DNA from: Neelides folsomi
Lineage: Eukaryota > Arthropoda > Collembola > Neelipleona > Neelidae
DNA length: 64,000 bases
Reading direction: 5' to 3'
Assembly (NCBI GenBank): GCA_034687125.1
Contig: JAQGBZ010000042.1
Coordinates: 1-64,000 of the forward strand
Positions 35,387-46,581 of this stretch are shown in pieces. Both the position numbers and the translations under genes were made by a program. The stretch's first letter is position 1, and every line of letters begins with the position of its first letter. The notes below the pieces were generated by a model. It did not search any database and was not told the origin of the DNA. It saw only the letters and a list, made by a program, of their open reading frames with translations.

Positions 35387-38300
35387 TTATTGTGCATGTG
35401 TTTTTGAAAACTCTTCATACAATTTGGTCTCATGGACAAACTTGTCTTTGTTTGTTTCTCCCACTCGATCAACATTAATTGTCTGATTGACATGTTCAAA
35501 CAACTTTTTCATTGTTCGAGCTCCATTGAACCCGCGCTTGCTTTTAGAAAACCTAAACATGTACGCCGTTTCTTTAATAGTCAACTCCAAGAGCAATTTC
35601 AAATAAAATTTATTCTCATTGTAAATCCGATCGTTTCTCATAAACTCCAAAGATCTCAAAACAATGTTGATAGCGAGCCGAATTTCATTTGAGATTTTGC
35701 TAATTGAAGGGAATGGGCTTTGCGGTCGATGTTTGGATGAGAATCCGTAGCTTCGCATGTAATCAAAGAATAGATTCCAATGGTGGACTTCCACAATGAA
35801 GGCAATAAACAATTTTCGCACTGCTTCAATACTTGTATGTTTTTCATTGACTTTCAATGTGAATTGAGACAATTCTAAACTCCGATCGTGTAGGAAGCTT
35901 GTAATGTAATTTTTATAATTTTTAAGAACAAATGCTTCCTCGTAAAATTCTCCAAGATATTTGTAATTTTGAGACAAAACCTTTTCTTTCTTCATTTTAC
36001 CTTTGTAATCTTCATGAGCATTGACGTATTCCATATTGGTGTATAGTTCATTGTATGTTTTGTTGGCATTTTTTTCCTGTTTATCTGTGGATTTAATTCA
36101 TATAATATAATTTACAATTTTAAGGTCAGTGTATTTATTCAATAATAAATCAATAATGAAAATTATTGTTAATAAGCGTATTAGATTGGTGATGTATCTG
36201 TAGGCTTGAGTTTATTATTCGTAATATTTTAATTTTACTTACTTCTAAATCCCAGTGTCGGAAAAAATTCTTCACTTCAGCATGGTTTACCTTTCCCTCA
36301 TCTTCGCTGCTTATAAAATCTTCATCTTCCTTTTCAGATTCCCAATTTGATTCTTTTATTTTTAAATTTTTAATGATGCTTTTCTTCTTACGACTTTTCT
36401 TAATTTCGTTGATTTCATATTCAATAAAGTCCAGAGGATTTTCAGTGATTTGGGACTCATTTGTGTTCTTGATTTCCTCTTGGAATTTTTCATCGGTTTT
36501 TTTTGATCCTTCAATTCTTTTGTTTTTATTATCTATCTTGAATTCATCATTGTCATTGTCGTTCTGCTCAATAAATTCCATAGATGCTTTTGTTTTATCG
36601 GAACTAGTGTCATTTAAATATTCTCCTCCTTTGGAAATTTTACTATTTTTTTTCTTTGGAGATTTTTCTTGCTCAATTTGATCAAGTTCTGCTTTTTTAG
36701 CCAAGCCTGGGACAATCATTGAAGCTGCTTTTTTTGTAAATTTCTTTTCGTCAAATACATCACCGTTACTGTCTCTATTATTAGAAACTTCAAAAACAAA
36801 AACGAATCCGATTTTCTTTTCACTTTCTTTTTTTGGCGATTTTTCAACATTGTTTTCTTTATCGTTGTTTTCATCTGTTGTGGTTTTGGGATTTTCTAAC
36901 ATAATTGCAGTTTCGTTTTCATCTTTAAATGTAACTTCTGACTTTTCTCTTTCAACGTCTTTCTCTTCTTTCAATACTTTAAATTTGATTTCATCTTCGG
37001 TGCCAATTGTAATTTCATCATCGTTTATCGTCGTTTTAACAGTCCTTATTGTAGTTTCATCAGAACATAACGTGATTGTTTCATCAGTATTAATCGTCGT
37101 TTCAACAGTTCTTATTGTTGCTTCATCAGTGCCTAACCTGGATTTTTCATCAGAGCCTAACGCGGAAGTTTCATCAGCGTTTATCATCGATTCAACAATG
37201 TTTATTGTCGTTTCATCAGTGCCCAACGTGGATGTTTCATTAGAGCCAAGCGCGGAAGTTTCATCAGCGTTTATCGTCGATTCAACAGTGCTTATAGTCG
37301 TTTCATCAGTTCCCAACGTGGATGTTTCATCAGAGCTTAACGCGGAAGTTTCATGAGTGTCTTCCATTCTTGTTATATCTGAATCAATTGTAGTTTCATC
37401 TGGTTCAATTGTTGTTTCATCAATGTCTTTCATATTCGTTTCATCAGTATCTTTTGATGTTTCATAGTCATTTATCGTTGTTGTTCTTTCTGTTGTTGTT
37501 TCATAAGTATTTATTATTGACTCATCAGTTTCGTCTTTCATATTTGATTCATCAATATCTTTTACTGCTGTTTCAGTTGTAGGTATTGTTGATTCATTTA
37601 AATCATTCATCGTTTCACTATTTTCAGCCATTTCTCCCATGTCTTTAGTTGTTGTTTCATCATATTTTGTTTCTTCAGTGGTCTCATTATTTCCTATAAG
37701 CTCATCGGAGCATTTTGTTTTATCTTTATCCGTACATGCAGTCTCCGTATTTAACAGATTAACCATTGTTGTAGATATATTTTTGCATTTTTTCTTTTTT
37801 CTTTTTATTAGCGGATTCAATTTTTTCTTGCATTTCTTTTTCACATCTGCATCCCGTTTCTTTCTGAAATTTAACATTGAACTTCCAGGAAACATCCCCA
37901 TAATTGGCCCTAAAACAGCTTGTTTCATTTCTCCAAAGGAAATGGAAGAACTCGAACCCTTTGAAGAAGTTTGCTTACTTTCTATTTTTGAATCACTTGA
38001 TGACTTTTTAAAACCGAACATGGAATCTCCCAAAATTACTCCTATTCCACCAGAGCCTGAACGATTTTTACAAATGTTTTTTTATACTTATTAATTTATT
38101 AATGTTGATTCATTTTAATAACCAATATATTTTTATTGCCACCCGTTTTAATTTGATCAAACATTGCATTCGCTTCAGCTTCAGATACTCCATTATTATT
38201 TTTTATATTGGCCTTTCTCTTATCGTTCTTTATCGGTTTCACCGCGCTATTTCGTATTTTTGATCCTTATTAGAAATAAATGGAAATAGTGAAATACAAA

Positions 38301-40169
38301 ACATACGAACATAAAACTGAATAAAATAAATCTTACCTTCTTTTTTAATTAGAGATAAAAGTGAGACCACATCCATTTTGGAAGGTATTGGTTTTTCAAT
38401 TATGAGAATTCCATTTCCTGATTGTCTGTTCGATCCTTATAGTTTCAAAAATTTAACTTAAAACCTATATCAATGTTAACTTATATGTACTAATATTTGT
38501 TTAAAAACACCTTTGGTGGCGGCCATTAAGTTAAACAAGGAGGGTTCTTTTGGCCCAGAATTTCCATCATCAGTTGCTCCATCATTTGAATGGTCGTCAA
38601 TTGGCAATTTGTTATTCGGCTCTTTTCTCTTTTCAGGCTTTACAGGCTCTTTTCTCTTTCCTTATTTACCATCCAAATCCAAAATTTTAATAGTTGATCA
38701 TTATTACAAGAGCTAACAATTTTTAATTAACTAATAAGCTTTAATTGTGCATTAATGCAATTGTATTTGTACAAATATTGTTTATAAAATCGTTAAAAAT
38801 ATTGTTTGATTGCATTTTAAAATAAAAATTTGTAGGGTAAAAAACATGTTATACACAGGTTTGTACCTTTTCTACTGATTTCTTTTTTTGTGACATCAAT
38901 AATTGTTTTGTATTCTGCTCCAATGCATCCCTCAATTTCTAAGAAATTAAAAAGCCATTTAATTACAGATACTTAAATATATCTGAACACTTGTCTATAC
39001 AATTATATAAAAATTTTACATATTTGGTTAAGTGCTGTTATCATAAATAAAATGGCCATAATGTTTTTGATGGCTATTTTTGAAACTAAAAATAGATTTT
39101 GTTTTCACAAACATGTAAAGCTGCAAAGATAATATTTATATTTTCTATACTTCTAATGATAAAAGTTAAGTGAGAATAATTCGTAACTCACAAGACATCC
39201 TAATTACTCAATGACTCAATGCTAGAACTCATCTCTCCTTAATTGCTCACTTATCACAATTGGATATTATGCACTACGTTGGAAGTTATAATGCTGCCCA
39301 TGAATTTTGGTTGAATATGAGACTGATTAATGTTAGTATAAAATGTACTACAAATTAAATGAATTCAATTAGTTAAAAATAGATTTGCATACCCCCAAGT
39401 CTTGAATCATTGTTATGAGTGAGACAAATGGCGACTTGGATCATCTTGTAATAAAACATATTCAAGAATCCATCTTTTCTCAAGTCAAAGTAAATCTGAG
39501 TTTCCTTCGTCCCCCGCTTTTTTCTATATGATGGATAAAGAGAGAATATTTATATGAAAAATAATGTAAAACAAATGGAGGTAAAAAAAGTCTTTATTTC
39601 TTTAAGGTGAACATTAAGACCTTATTAATTTGGATTTCACTAAAAGCTTAGGATGAACAATTTGTGCTTCAGTCTCCTCTTCCTTACTTAAATCATCGTC
39701 ACTTTCAGTCTGGGTCTGAGCCTCATCTTCCCCATCGGTTGGTAAATTATCCGTCGTCGTTTCGTCTTCATCTTCATCATCATCACCATCGTCATCATCG
39801 TCTTTCGATGAGCTGCTTTCAGACTCTGTCTCAAGTCTAAAATCAAAAGTTGTATATTTAGATAATAACCATTGGTAAATAATAATTTGAGAGAATTTTG
39901 TTCAGTGCTTACGTTACTTGTGGAACAGTAGCAGGGGAATCTAATTGAGCACCAATGGCATTTTCATCCAAAGGAGAAAAATTATGAGAGTTGTAGACAT
40001 CAGCTTTTCTATATCTCTTGATGAACCTTATGTGGGGACGAGAAACTTCATTGTTACTGAGGCTGGTGATGTGACAAAGAGTCCAGAGGCCAAAGAAAAT
40101 ACAAATTCCGACAATGGTGTAGTCCCGGATTTCACTGATTTTCATTCCAGAAATCCCTTTCGGTTCCAT
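35387..40169 (-). CDS. unrecognised 1183-residue membrane-anchored protein with Asp-Glu-Thr repeats
   Basis: Nine exons can be joined with all eight phases consistent: 40,169-39,913; 39,836-39,621; 39,523-39,393; 38,938-38,867; 38,660-38,511; 38,435-38,337; 38,265-38,143; 38,056-36,243; 36,076-35,387. Five consecutive junctions (exons 3 to 8) are phase 1. The protein starts with a short basic segment and one membrane span (I-V-G-I-C-I-F-F-G-L-W-T-L). An acidic D/E tail region and small charged exons follow. The long exon has Lys-rich patches, then Thr/Glu/Asp repeats. The last exon is the helical domain shared with the gene at 32 kb (E-V-H-H-W-N-L, Y-M-R-S-Y-G-F). The exon 2-3 join uses a weak donor (AAG-GTCTTA). 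If it is wrong, the first two exons form a separate 159-residue membrane protein and the rest starts at 39,459. Family and function are unknown. Confidence 0.6.
36980..37460 (-). repeat. coding minisatellite, 90-bp unit
   Basis: Within the long exon a 30-residue unit repeats about three to four times. Each unit contains E-T-S-A-L-G-S-D, E-T-S-T-L-G-T-D and E-T-T-I-x-T-V-E-S-T-I-N-A-D. It is itself built from 8-residue subunits ending in D. On the plus strand this shows as repeats of TTTCATCAG. Flanking Asp-Glu-Thr motifs (to about 37,660) are older, more diverged copies. Confidence 0.75.
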
Positions 40170-40283
40170 TTTGTCTCCATAAACTAAAATAAATCTTTTC
40201 CCATTGAGACTCCTATGACTATAGTCAGTCTTAATTGCTATTTGAATACATTTCCTCTCGATTTCTATTTTTGATAAATCCAA

Positions 40284-41951
40284 CTTGTGATTTAGGACAA
40301 CTTTTACATTCGATGATATGATTATATCCCTATACTAGTTATTGGATTGTCCAATGCAGTGTCGTAAAATAAAAGTAAAATAATTTATGTTATAGTTATA
40401 TACCATACTATGTATAACTGTAATGCAATTAGTTAAATGTCCCATTAAACATTATAATAAATAAACACTTTAATTGTTAATTAAATTTAACACATCACAA
40501 TGTACAAATTTTGAATTAAATTGCACAAGTACAAGCGTAAATACTTAATCTAATTATTATTAATTTGTAATTAATTTAATTGCTATTATTTGCTGTAAAA
40601 TAATATTAATTTTAGCCTAATTCTTCATTTCATTGCAAATACATTATCATACATGCTAAAGTACAAAGATTAAAGTTGTTGAGCTTTTGTAAATTAAATT
40701 GCAAAAACTTGCTTCAAAAGTTCCTTTTTGCTTGTACATAATACTAAAATAAGTTGGAGTCTTATTATCGAGTCTGTTATGAATAAATATTTGATTTACA
40801 GTGTTAGAAATTCTAAAAGTTTCATTTTCTGAGTTTGGCTAACTCATTTCGTAAAGACTCAATAAATGAATAGCAGCCATTTCCCCAATTTCCTAAAGCA
40901 TAATCAAGCATAATGTTCATTCATTGACCTTTGACATTTTACAACGAGCGTTCAATATAGTAAACTCAATGCTTAAATAAATTGGCATTTGAAAAGATTT
41001 TCAGAGCTGAAAAGGCAATTTACCTTTTAGTAAGTGAGTATAGCATGGCGATTGTGTTATAAATGCCAGGATCTTAATGAATAGGTTTGAAAATCAATTT
41101 AAGGTTCATTTTGATTAATCACATTTGAACTTTGAGTTAATAACTTCCTGGAACTGTAGCACAGTTGATTAGCACGATTAATTTAATAAAGAAGAATATG
41201 GAGCCAATCATTTCCAAATACATACGATAGTATTAATACTATAAAAACTTTATTACATAATTATTCTACTGTATCTAAAATCAATGCCCACGATTCCCAT
41301 AATGCTTCTATGAAATCTTTGTTAAATACCATAAACAAAAATATTCCAGGATAGGGATGATTACTATCATATTTATTTAGTTTATTTAGATCTATTTGCA
41401 ATTTAGAATAAGAAGGGAGATTAGTTTGCATCAGATAGCTTATCCCTTAACCTTACCGCACACCAACAAATGAGAAAAATATCTCGTTTCAATTACGGGA
41501 ATACCGACAAACTAACTTTAAGAGCAATGTTAAAATAGTTATTTTTATCTAATAATGGGTATTGTCTTTGAGAGAAGAGACAAATGACGATTGTTTTTAA
41601 GAAAATGGTAATTAGTGAGAATCTGAGATATCGTTGAAGTATTTATGGTACTATTTGAATCATTCCATGCTTTGTCATTTAACAATAATCAGAAATTGAT
41701 TGGTTAATCTTAGCCTCTATGAACACAATAGTTTGAAATTAATACATTCTTTTTGAAATTACCTTTATTTTTAAAACTTTTAAATGGCGATTATTTATTA
41801 ATCATCCTCATGATGTCGTTATTTAATAATGTAAAAATTACAAATAAAAAATACAAATATTACAAATATTTTGTTTGTATAAGAATGTATGTACTTATGT
41901 AAGTATGATGGCATATTATATCCTTGTAAAAATTCATTTATTAATTTTTTC
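40284..41951. other. no gene recognised
   Basis: AT-rich sequence upstream of the long minus-strand gene. No open frame of interest and no repeat structure were seen. It should include that gene's promoter. Confidence 0.5.
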
Positions 41952-42210
41952 TATACTACCCCGTTGCATATGTATTGGCAAAATCTCTGGTTCGACTACC
42001 TTCCTTACTTTCCTAGATATTCTCTCTCTTTCTCTCTCCTCATCATTTTTTGTCAGTTTTTAAGTTAAACTATTTATAATATATTATATTGAATATTTCA
42101 ATTTAAATGTTTTTTTGAATAAACTAAATTAAAAGATAAAAAAACTATAACTTTGAGAAAAAGCAAGGTAGAGATGTTTATTGCCAATACATATGCAACT
42201 GGGTAGTATA
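41952..42210. mobile_element. 259-bp MITE with 30-bp inverted ends
   Basis: The left end TATACTACCCCGTTGCATAT and the following GTATTGGCAA (41,952-41,982) are matched in reverse complement by 42,181-42,210. There is one mismatch in the C/G run. The outer TA at each end would fit a Tc1/mariner-type target duplication. The interior is non-coding, with a CT-repeat (TCTCTCTTTCTCTCTC) near 42,020. Confidence 0.75.
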
Positions 42211-42556
42211 TTGGGTTCACGTTTTCATTCATTTAAACTCATTTTGCTGCCTCACTTCACACCCTCTGATAGATGAGGTAATGAGGTTTTGAGTTAATTA
42301 GAAATAAGATCAATGTTACAGACTTTTATTTTCAAGCTTTATTAGGCTTTTAAACATTTTAGTCCTTTAGTCCTTTTACTTTTACATTCAATTTAAAAAC
42401 AATTATTAAGTTATCATGATATCAAAATACAGATACAGGTACAATTTATCCATCAGGGAAATTTTCAACTTTATTTGCCTCTAGTACGAATATATCTGAT
42501 AGGTTTCTACATAATAAAAAGCATCGAAAGTTTAGAATAGAAGATTCTAATTGTAT

Positions 42557-43642
42557 TCATTCGACAAGCTGTTCTGGGTATTGACTTTCATCTTGATACA
42601 AAATCCCATCTTCAAAATTATCAAATTGTCCTTCGTCTCCTAATGGCCCTGGCATTGACCCCACAAGGCCAAACTCGGAGTCTTCTCCCATCCCCATATG
42701 ATTCTCATCTTCTTCTCGTTCTCTCCCTTGATCTGTATGACTTAAATATCCTCCTTCCACTTCGCTCATAATGTTAAGTTTCTCCATTTGAAGACGTGAA
42801 GCAAATTCATCATCCAAGTCCTCGTCCACTTCATCGCTCTGCTCTTCCTCCTCCGACTCGTCACTATTCTTCAACGTAGTCCTTCGTCCTCCACCCCCTC
42901 CTCGACTTTCCCTCCTACTCGGGTCCAAATCCACCTGGCTCATCCGCTCCGTCTCGATCCCGATAAAAGGCGACAATTGTTCATCCAACATGAAATAATG
43001 ATTTTCCTCAGGTACATGAAGCAAGTCTGGTCTCTGATCGTACAACATACGCCGTTGTGCATGAGCAAAATTTGTCACATCATGAATGCTGACGATCCAT
43101 TTTTGATGGAGACATTCCAGCACACGGCCGCGGATGTGAATGCTCAGTTCATTCCTTCTTAATGAGGTTCCATAAAGATCGACGTCCGGGCCCCATTCGA
43201 ACCTTGCATCGGGACCGTATCCTCGTTTGTATCTCACTTGCATGGTTTTCACAGCAGTTCGGAGAATTTCTTCAAACCCGAGACGGGTAATTGTGATTGC
43301 TAAAAGATGTCCATGGTCCTTTCGCTGCCCCCACTCTGAGGCGAAAATGGCCGAGAGGAATGAGGGACGAAGGATCCATTTAACTTTGTAGTGATTGTTC
43401 TTGAAGGATTGGTGTCGCACAGCGGGCAGGGCCACGTGTTGTGGGACTGATTGGTACACGATGATGTTCTTCAGATCGTAATATGCCAAGATGTGGTAAC
43501 CGATCTCAGGCCAAGTTGGATAGATGATGTCGTACAGGGCAGTGGTGAAAGGGAGGTTCATTTGGACGGCAGGATTCTCTGTTTTTTTATTTGAATTGTT
43601 CTCACTCGGCTGGTAATAATTCCCTTGATGAGTTTCAGCCAT
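42557..43642 (-). CDS. DUF4291-family protein, intronless
   Basis: One uninterrupted frame of 361 residues runs from the ATG at 43,642. About residues 30-210 match the DUF4291 pattern that I know mainly from bacteria and fungi. It includes Y-Q-S-V-P near the start of the domain, W-I-L-R-P-S-F-L-S-A-I-F-A-S-E-W-G-Q, then L-A-I-T-I-T-R-x-G-F-E-E-I-L-R. Further on are R-F-E-W-G-P-D-V-D-L-Y-G, S-I-H-I-R-G-R and W-I-V-S-I-H-D-V-T. The C-terminal 130 residues are acidic and probably disordered (G-G-G-G-R-R patch, then E/D-rich). The biochemical role of DUF4291 is not established; an ADP-ribosyltransferase-like fold has been suggested for related groups, which I cannot test here. Its neighbours have introns and this gene has none, so a retrocopy or old horizontal gain is possible. 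Confidence 0.8.
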   Translation of the reverse strand: MAETHQGNYYQPSENNSNKKTENPAVQMNLPFTTALYDIIYPTWPEIGYHILAYYDLKNIIVYQSVPQHVALPAVRHQSFKNNHYKVKWILRPSFLSAIFASEWGQRKDHGHLLAITITRLGFEEILRTAVKTMQVRYKRGYGPDARFEWGPDVDLYGTSLRRNELSIHIRGRVLECLHQKWIVSIHDVTNFAHAQRRMLYDQRPDLLHVPEENHYFMLDEQLSPFIGIETERMSQVDLDPSRRESRGGGGGRRTTLKNSDESEEEEQSDEVDEDLDDEFASRLQMEKLNIMSEVEGGYLSHTDQGREREEDENHMGMGEDSEFGLVGSMPGPLGDEGQFDNFEDGILYQDESQYPEQLVE

Positions 43643-43649
43643 TTTCCAA

Positions 43650-45640
43650 CCCTCGATATTCGCTCTCGATATGAATTTCACTACTAATAAAAGTATCTCG
43701 CAATATTACAAGGATTGCACTTTCTAATTGAAATAAGAAATGAGAAATTGGGTTTAAAAAAAAATGATTAATTGGAAAAGTAAAGTGTAAAGTTAAATGG
43801 GAGTAAAAATGGTAAATGGAATCGAGAATGAGTTTTACTTTACTTGAATAAACTTTTACTTGAGGATGTAAACCATGGGAATGGAAGTTGAGAAAAGGAA
43901 TGACGTTATTCTTTCCGGAGTTTCCCTTTATATGCCTTTAACCCTTCTCCCCGAACCGAATTTCTTGCATGCACAGTTTTGAGAGATCTTCTGATATTGC
44001 CCCTGACTTTGACTTTGGCTCCGGACGGGGAGGAAAAGATTAGGCTTCTAATAGGAACCCTGAGTGGCTATAGAAGAAGAATTTACTATGATGAAGTTGA
44101 TGGGAAAGATAGGTGAATTATTATACAAGTAATAAATCCAAGTTGTCCCCAACATGCCTCAGATATTTACCTTGCTCTTGAGGTTTAAATCTTTTACGAA
44201 TGCTTTCCCTCCATCAATTTTCCCATTTTCTCCATTGAACATACAAATCAGTAATAGGTGGTTTTCGGGCTGACTAATACACATAGGTAAATATATATTT
44301 ATTACATTTTATTGATTGCAATTGAGATTCCTTACCCTGTAGTCAAATGCCACCATAAAGCTCCATATTACTACAAGACATTTCCTCATCATTAAGTAGA
44401 GTTTATAACCGAAAGCTTAAAATAAAGTTTAAAGGTAATGTGATATTCAAAGCTTAAAAGACAATTGTTGATTGTTGACTTTCTTTTAAATGGCTTTTAA
44501 ACTGGAAGCATTTAAACAGTAAACTTGAAGTATAGAAAATTTATGTTATGTTATTTAGGATATTGCAGTATAATATACAATTTGTATTTATTAGGCAAAC
44601 AATGAGCATTACAAGTACAGATAGTTTCAGAAATAAGTTTTAAGCTTATTATTTGTGTCTATTTTGCTGGATTGTTTGTTTAAAGGTTCTAGTAGCTTAA
44701 CTTATAATAGTAAGAGCTTGAGTTCTTGCTTATTGTTAGGCAAAAATAATCCCCATCCATTGAACTTCAAAACCTTTTTCAAAGAAAGATTAAGTGATAT
44801 ATAAACACTTGGGGTTAGAATGTTTATTGTAGAAAGGTGAGATTTCTCCGATTATCCGATAAAAAGATTTGACATTGATGCCTTGGATTAAGGAGATATC
44901 GAACATTCAAGTTCAACTCATTCTAAATCCAAATAAACTCAAATCAACATCAAAAAATCAGCGAGCGAAACAGTGAAATTTGATAAATTAGACATTAAAT
45001 GGAAAAAAGGTTAAAGTGATTCATTTTCCCCATTGAACCTGAAAGATAACACGAGTTGTATTTGTAAGAATGAATTTATTTGGTCGTGTCGTTTAAAACA
45101 AGGCTGTTCCATCATAAAGGATGAAAGAAATTAGAATAAAGTAAAGGATAATAGAAACAGAGTGAAATATAAGGATTTAAGTAGGCTCAAGTTTAAGAAT
45201 ACAAAGAAACCCTGATCCCATCCAATATAAAACAATCAATTGTCAAATTGATTGTTTTATTTAAAAAAAATATATTATAGAGCGGAGGCAAATTGACCTA
45301 CTCGGGTGCCTCTTTGATATTTCATTTCTCATCAGCATTTAAAATTTAAATTCTGTGTATGAATAAGCAAAATGATAATAAGGAAAGAACGGTGAGTTCG
45401 GACCCCAATTGAGGAGTTTAAGATTGAAAACCAGTTTACTTTCTAAAGTTTTCAATCTCCTAAGCTCCGTTTCTTGCTCTCATTCTCATTCAGTCACTTG
45501 TCACATGTCAATTGACTCTCTACACATTCATCTATTCTCATCCATTCAGCCCTCTCACTGATACCAATCACTTTGCACACTTAGAACATGAGGAATTGAT
45601 TACAATGACATTTTGATTTACTTCGGTTTCTCTCGCTCTC
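43650..45640. other. no gene recognised
   Basis: Mostly AT-rich sequence. A GC-richer patch at 43,900-44,060 has no frame or element ends. A short perfect hairpin sits near 45,229-45,259 (ACAATCAATT and its complement). The last 200 bases become pyrimidine-rich, as expected before a transcript start. Confidence 0.5.
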
Positions 45641-45644
45641 CTAC

Positions 45645-45667
45645 TATTTAAAGCCGGAACACTTTCA
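45645..45667 (+). promoter_or_regulatory. possible TATA-like box of the secreted six-cysteine gene
   Basis: TATTTAAAG at 45,645-45,653 is followed by TTCAGA at 45,663-45,668, about 150 bases before the start codon. The spacing (about 22) is short for a TATA-initiator pair, so the assignment is tentative. Confidence 0.3.
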
Positions 45668-45814
45668 GACACTTCACTCATTCTTCATTTTCATCCCTCT
45701 TCGAGTGGATCTCCGCTCGAACACATTTTCATTTCTTGGTTAAATCAAGGGATTTGATCATGTAAACACTATCAGAAATTAACTTTTGTCCCATTAAATT
45801 AAAAATTCATTAAT

Positions 45815-46398
45815 ATGTCTAAATTGGTTTTTGTGTTGGGCCTCTGCTTGCTCTTTCAATTCACGTTCTCGGAAAAAATTGATCTCTTAGAAGAAGAGTA
45901 TTCGCCATTAGGAACGAAAGCAGCACTTTACGATGAAGATTTCTTGAACGGTAATTGTTGTTTCATATACGCTAAATGATAAATTATAATTATAATCTTA
46001 CCTAGATGTGCTATTTGTACTATTATTTGTATGGATAAATACACCTTGTAAATATCAGAGCCAGTTGTATAATCTAATCATTTAATTTTTTATCTAATCT
46101 AAAAATAAGGACGTGCATTTATGCATGTATTATATAAGTATGAACTTTAATAGACTGATAATTTTTTCTTGCAGGACAATCAATTTTCCTAGTAGTTAAA
46201 CAAGGCGAATGTAAAAATTTGCCAAAGAGGTTGAAAAAGAAAATCCGATCTGTTGACACTCACGGAACGTGTATTTCGGCATGCACGGAGGATGATTGTC
46301 AAGGAACGTGCAAGAGAATTATCCCTGGCTCGGGAGACCAACAGCTTTCTAAAGTAAAATTCGAGCGGATGATCAGTTCAATCAAATCATGTTTTTAG
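45815..46398 (+). CDS. small secreted six-cysteine protein
   Basis: Two exons (45,815-45,950 and 46,175-46,398) join in phase 1 and give 119 residues. The N-terminus is a clear signal peptide (K-L-V-F-V-L-G-L-C-L-L-F-Q-F-T-F-S, then E-K). The mature chain has an acidic start (L-L-E-E-E-Y) and then a basic stretch with K-R-L-K-K-K. Six cysteines lie in exon 2 (C-K-N, G-T-C-I-S-A-C, D-D-C, G-T-C-K, S-C-F), enough for three disulphides. I recognise no family; growth-factor-like, antimicrobial or venom-like secreted proteins are all open. An AATAAA lies at 46,576-46,581, about 180 bases after the stop, which supports a real 3' end. Confidence 0.7.
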
Positions 46399-46581
46399 TT
46401 GTATGACAAAAATATTTTTATACACATAAATCATATTATTACAATATAATGATGATAACTTACATTTTACTCCTTTGAGTAAATTGAGTAAATTGAGTAA
46501 TATGAGTAATGAGTAGCGTTTCTTAATAGTAACGAATATGATTTCCCCTAATATGCATAATCATGAACAATAGTAAATAAA

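Noticed and set aside
36850-37356. 168-residue Val/Ser-rich plus-strand frame
   Set aside because: Antisense of the Asp-Glu-Thr minisatellite in the minus-strand gene.
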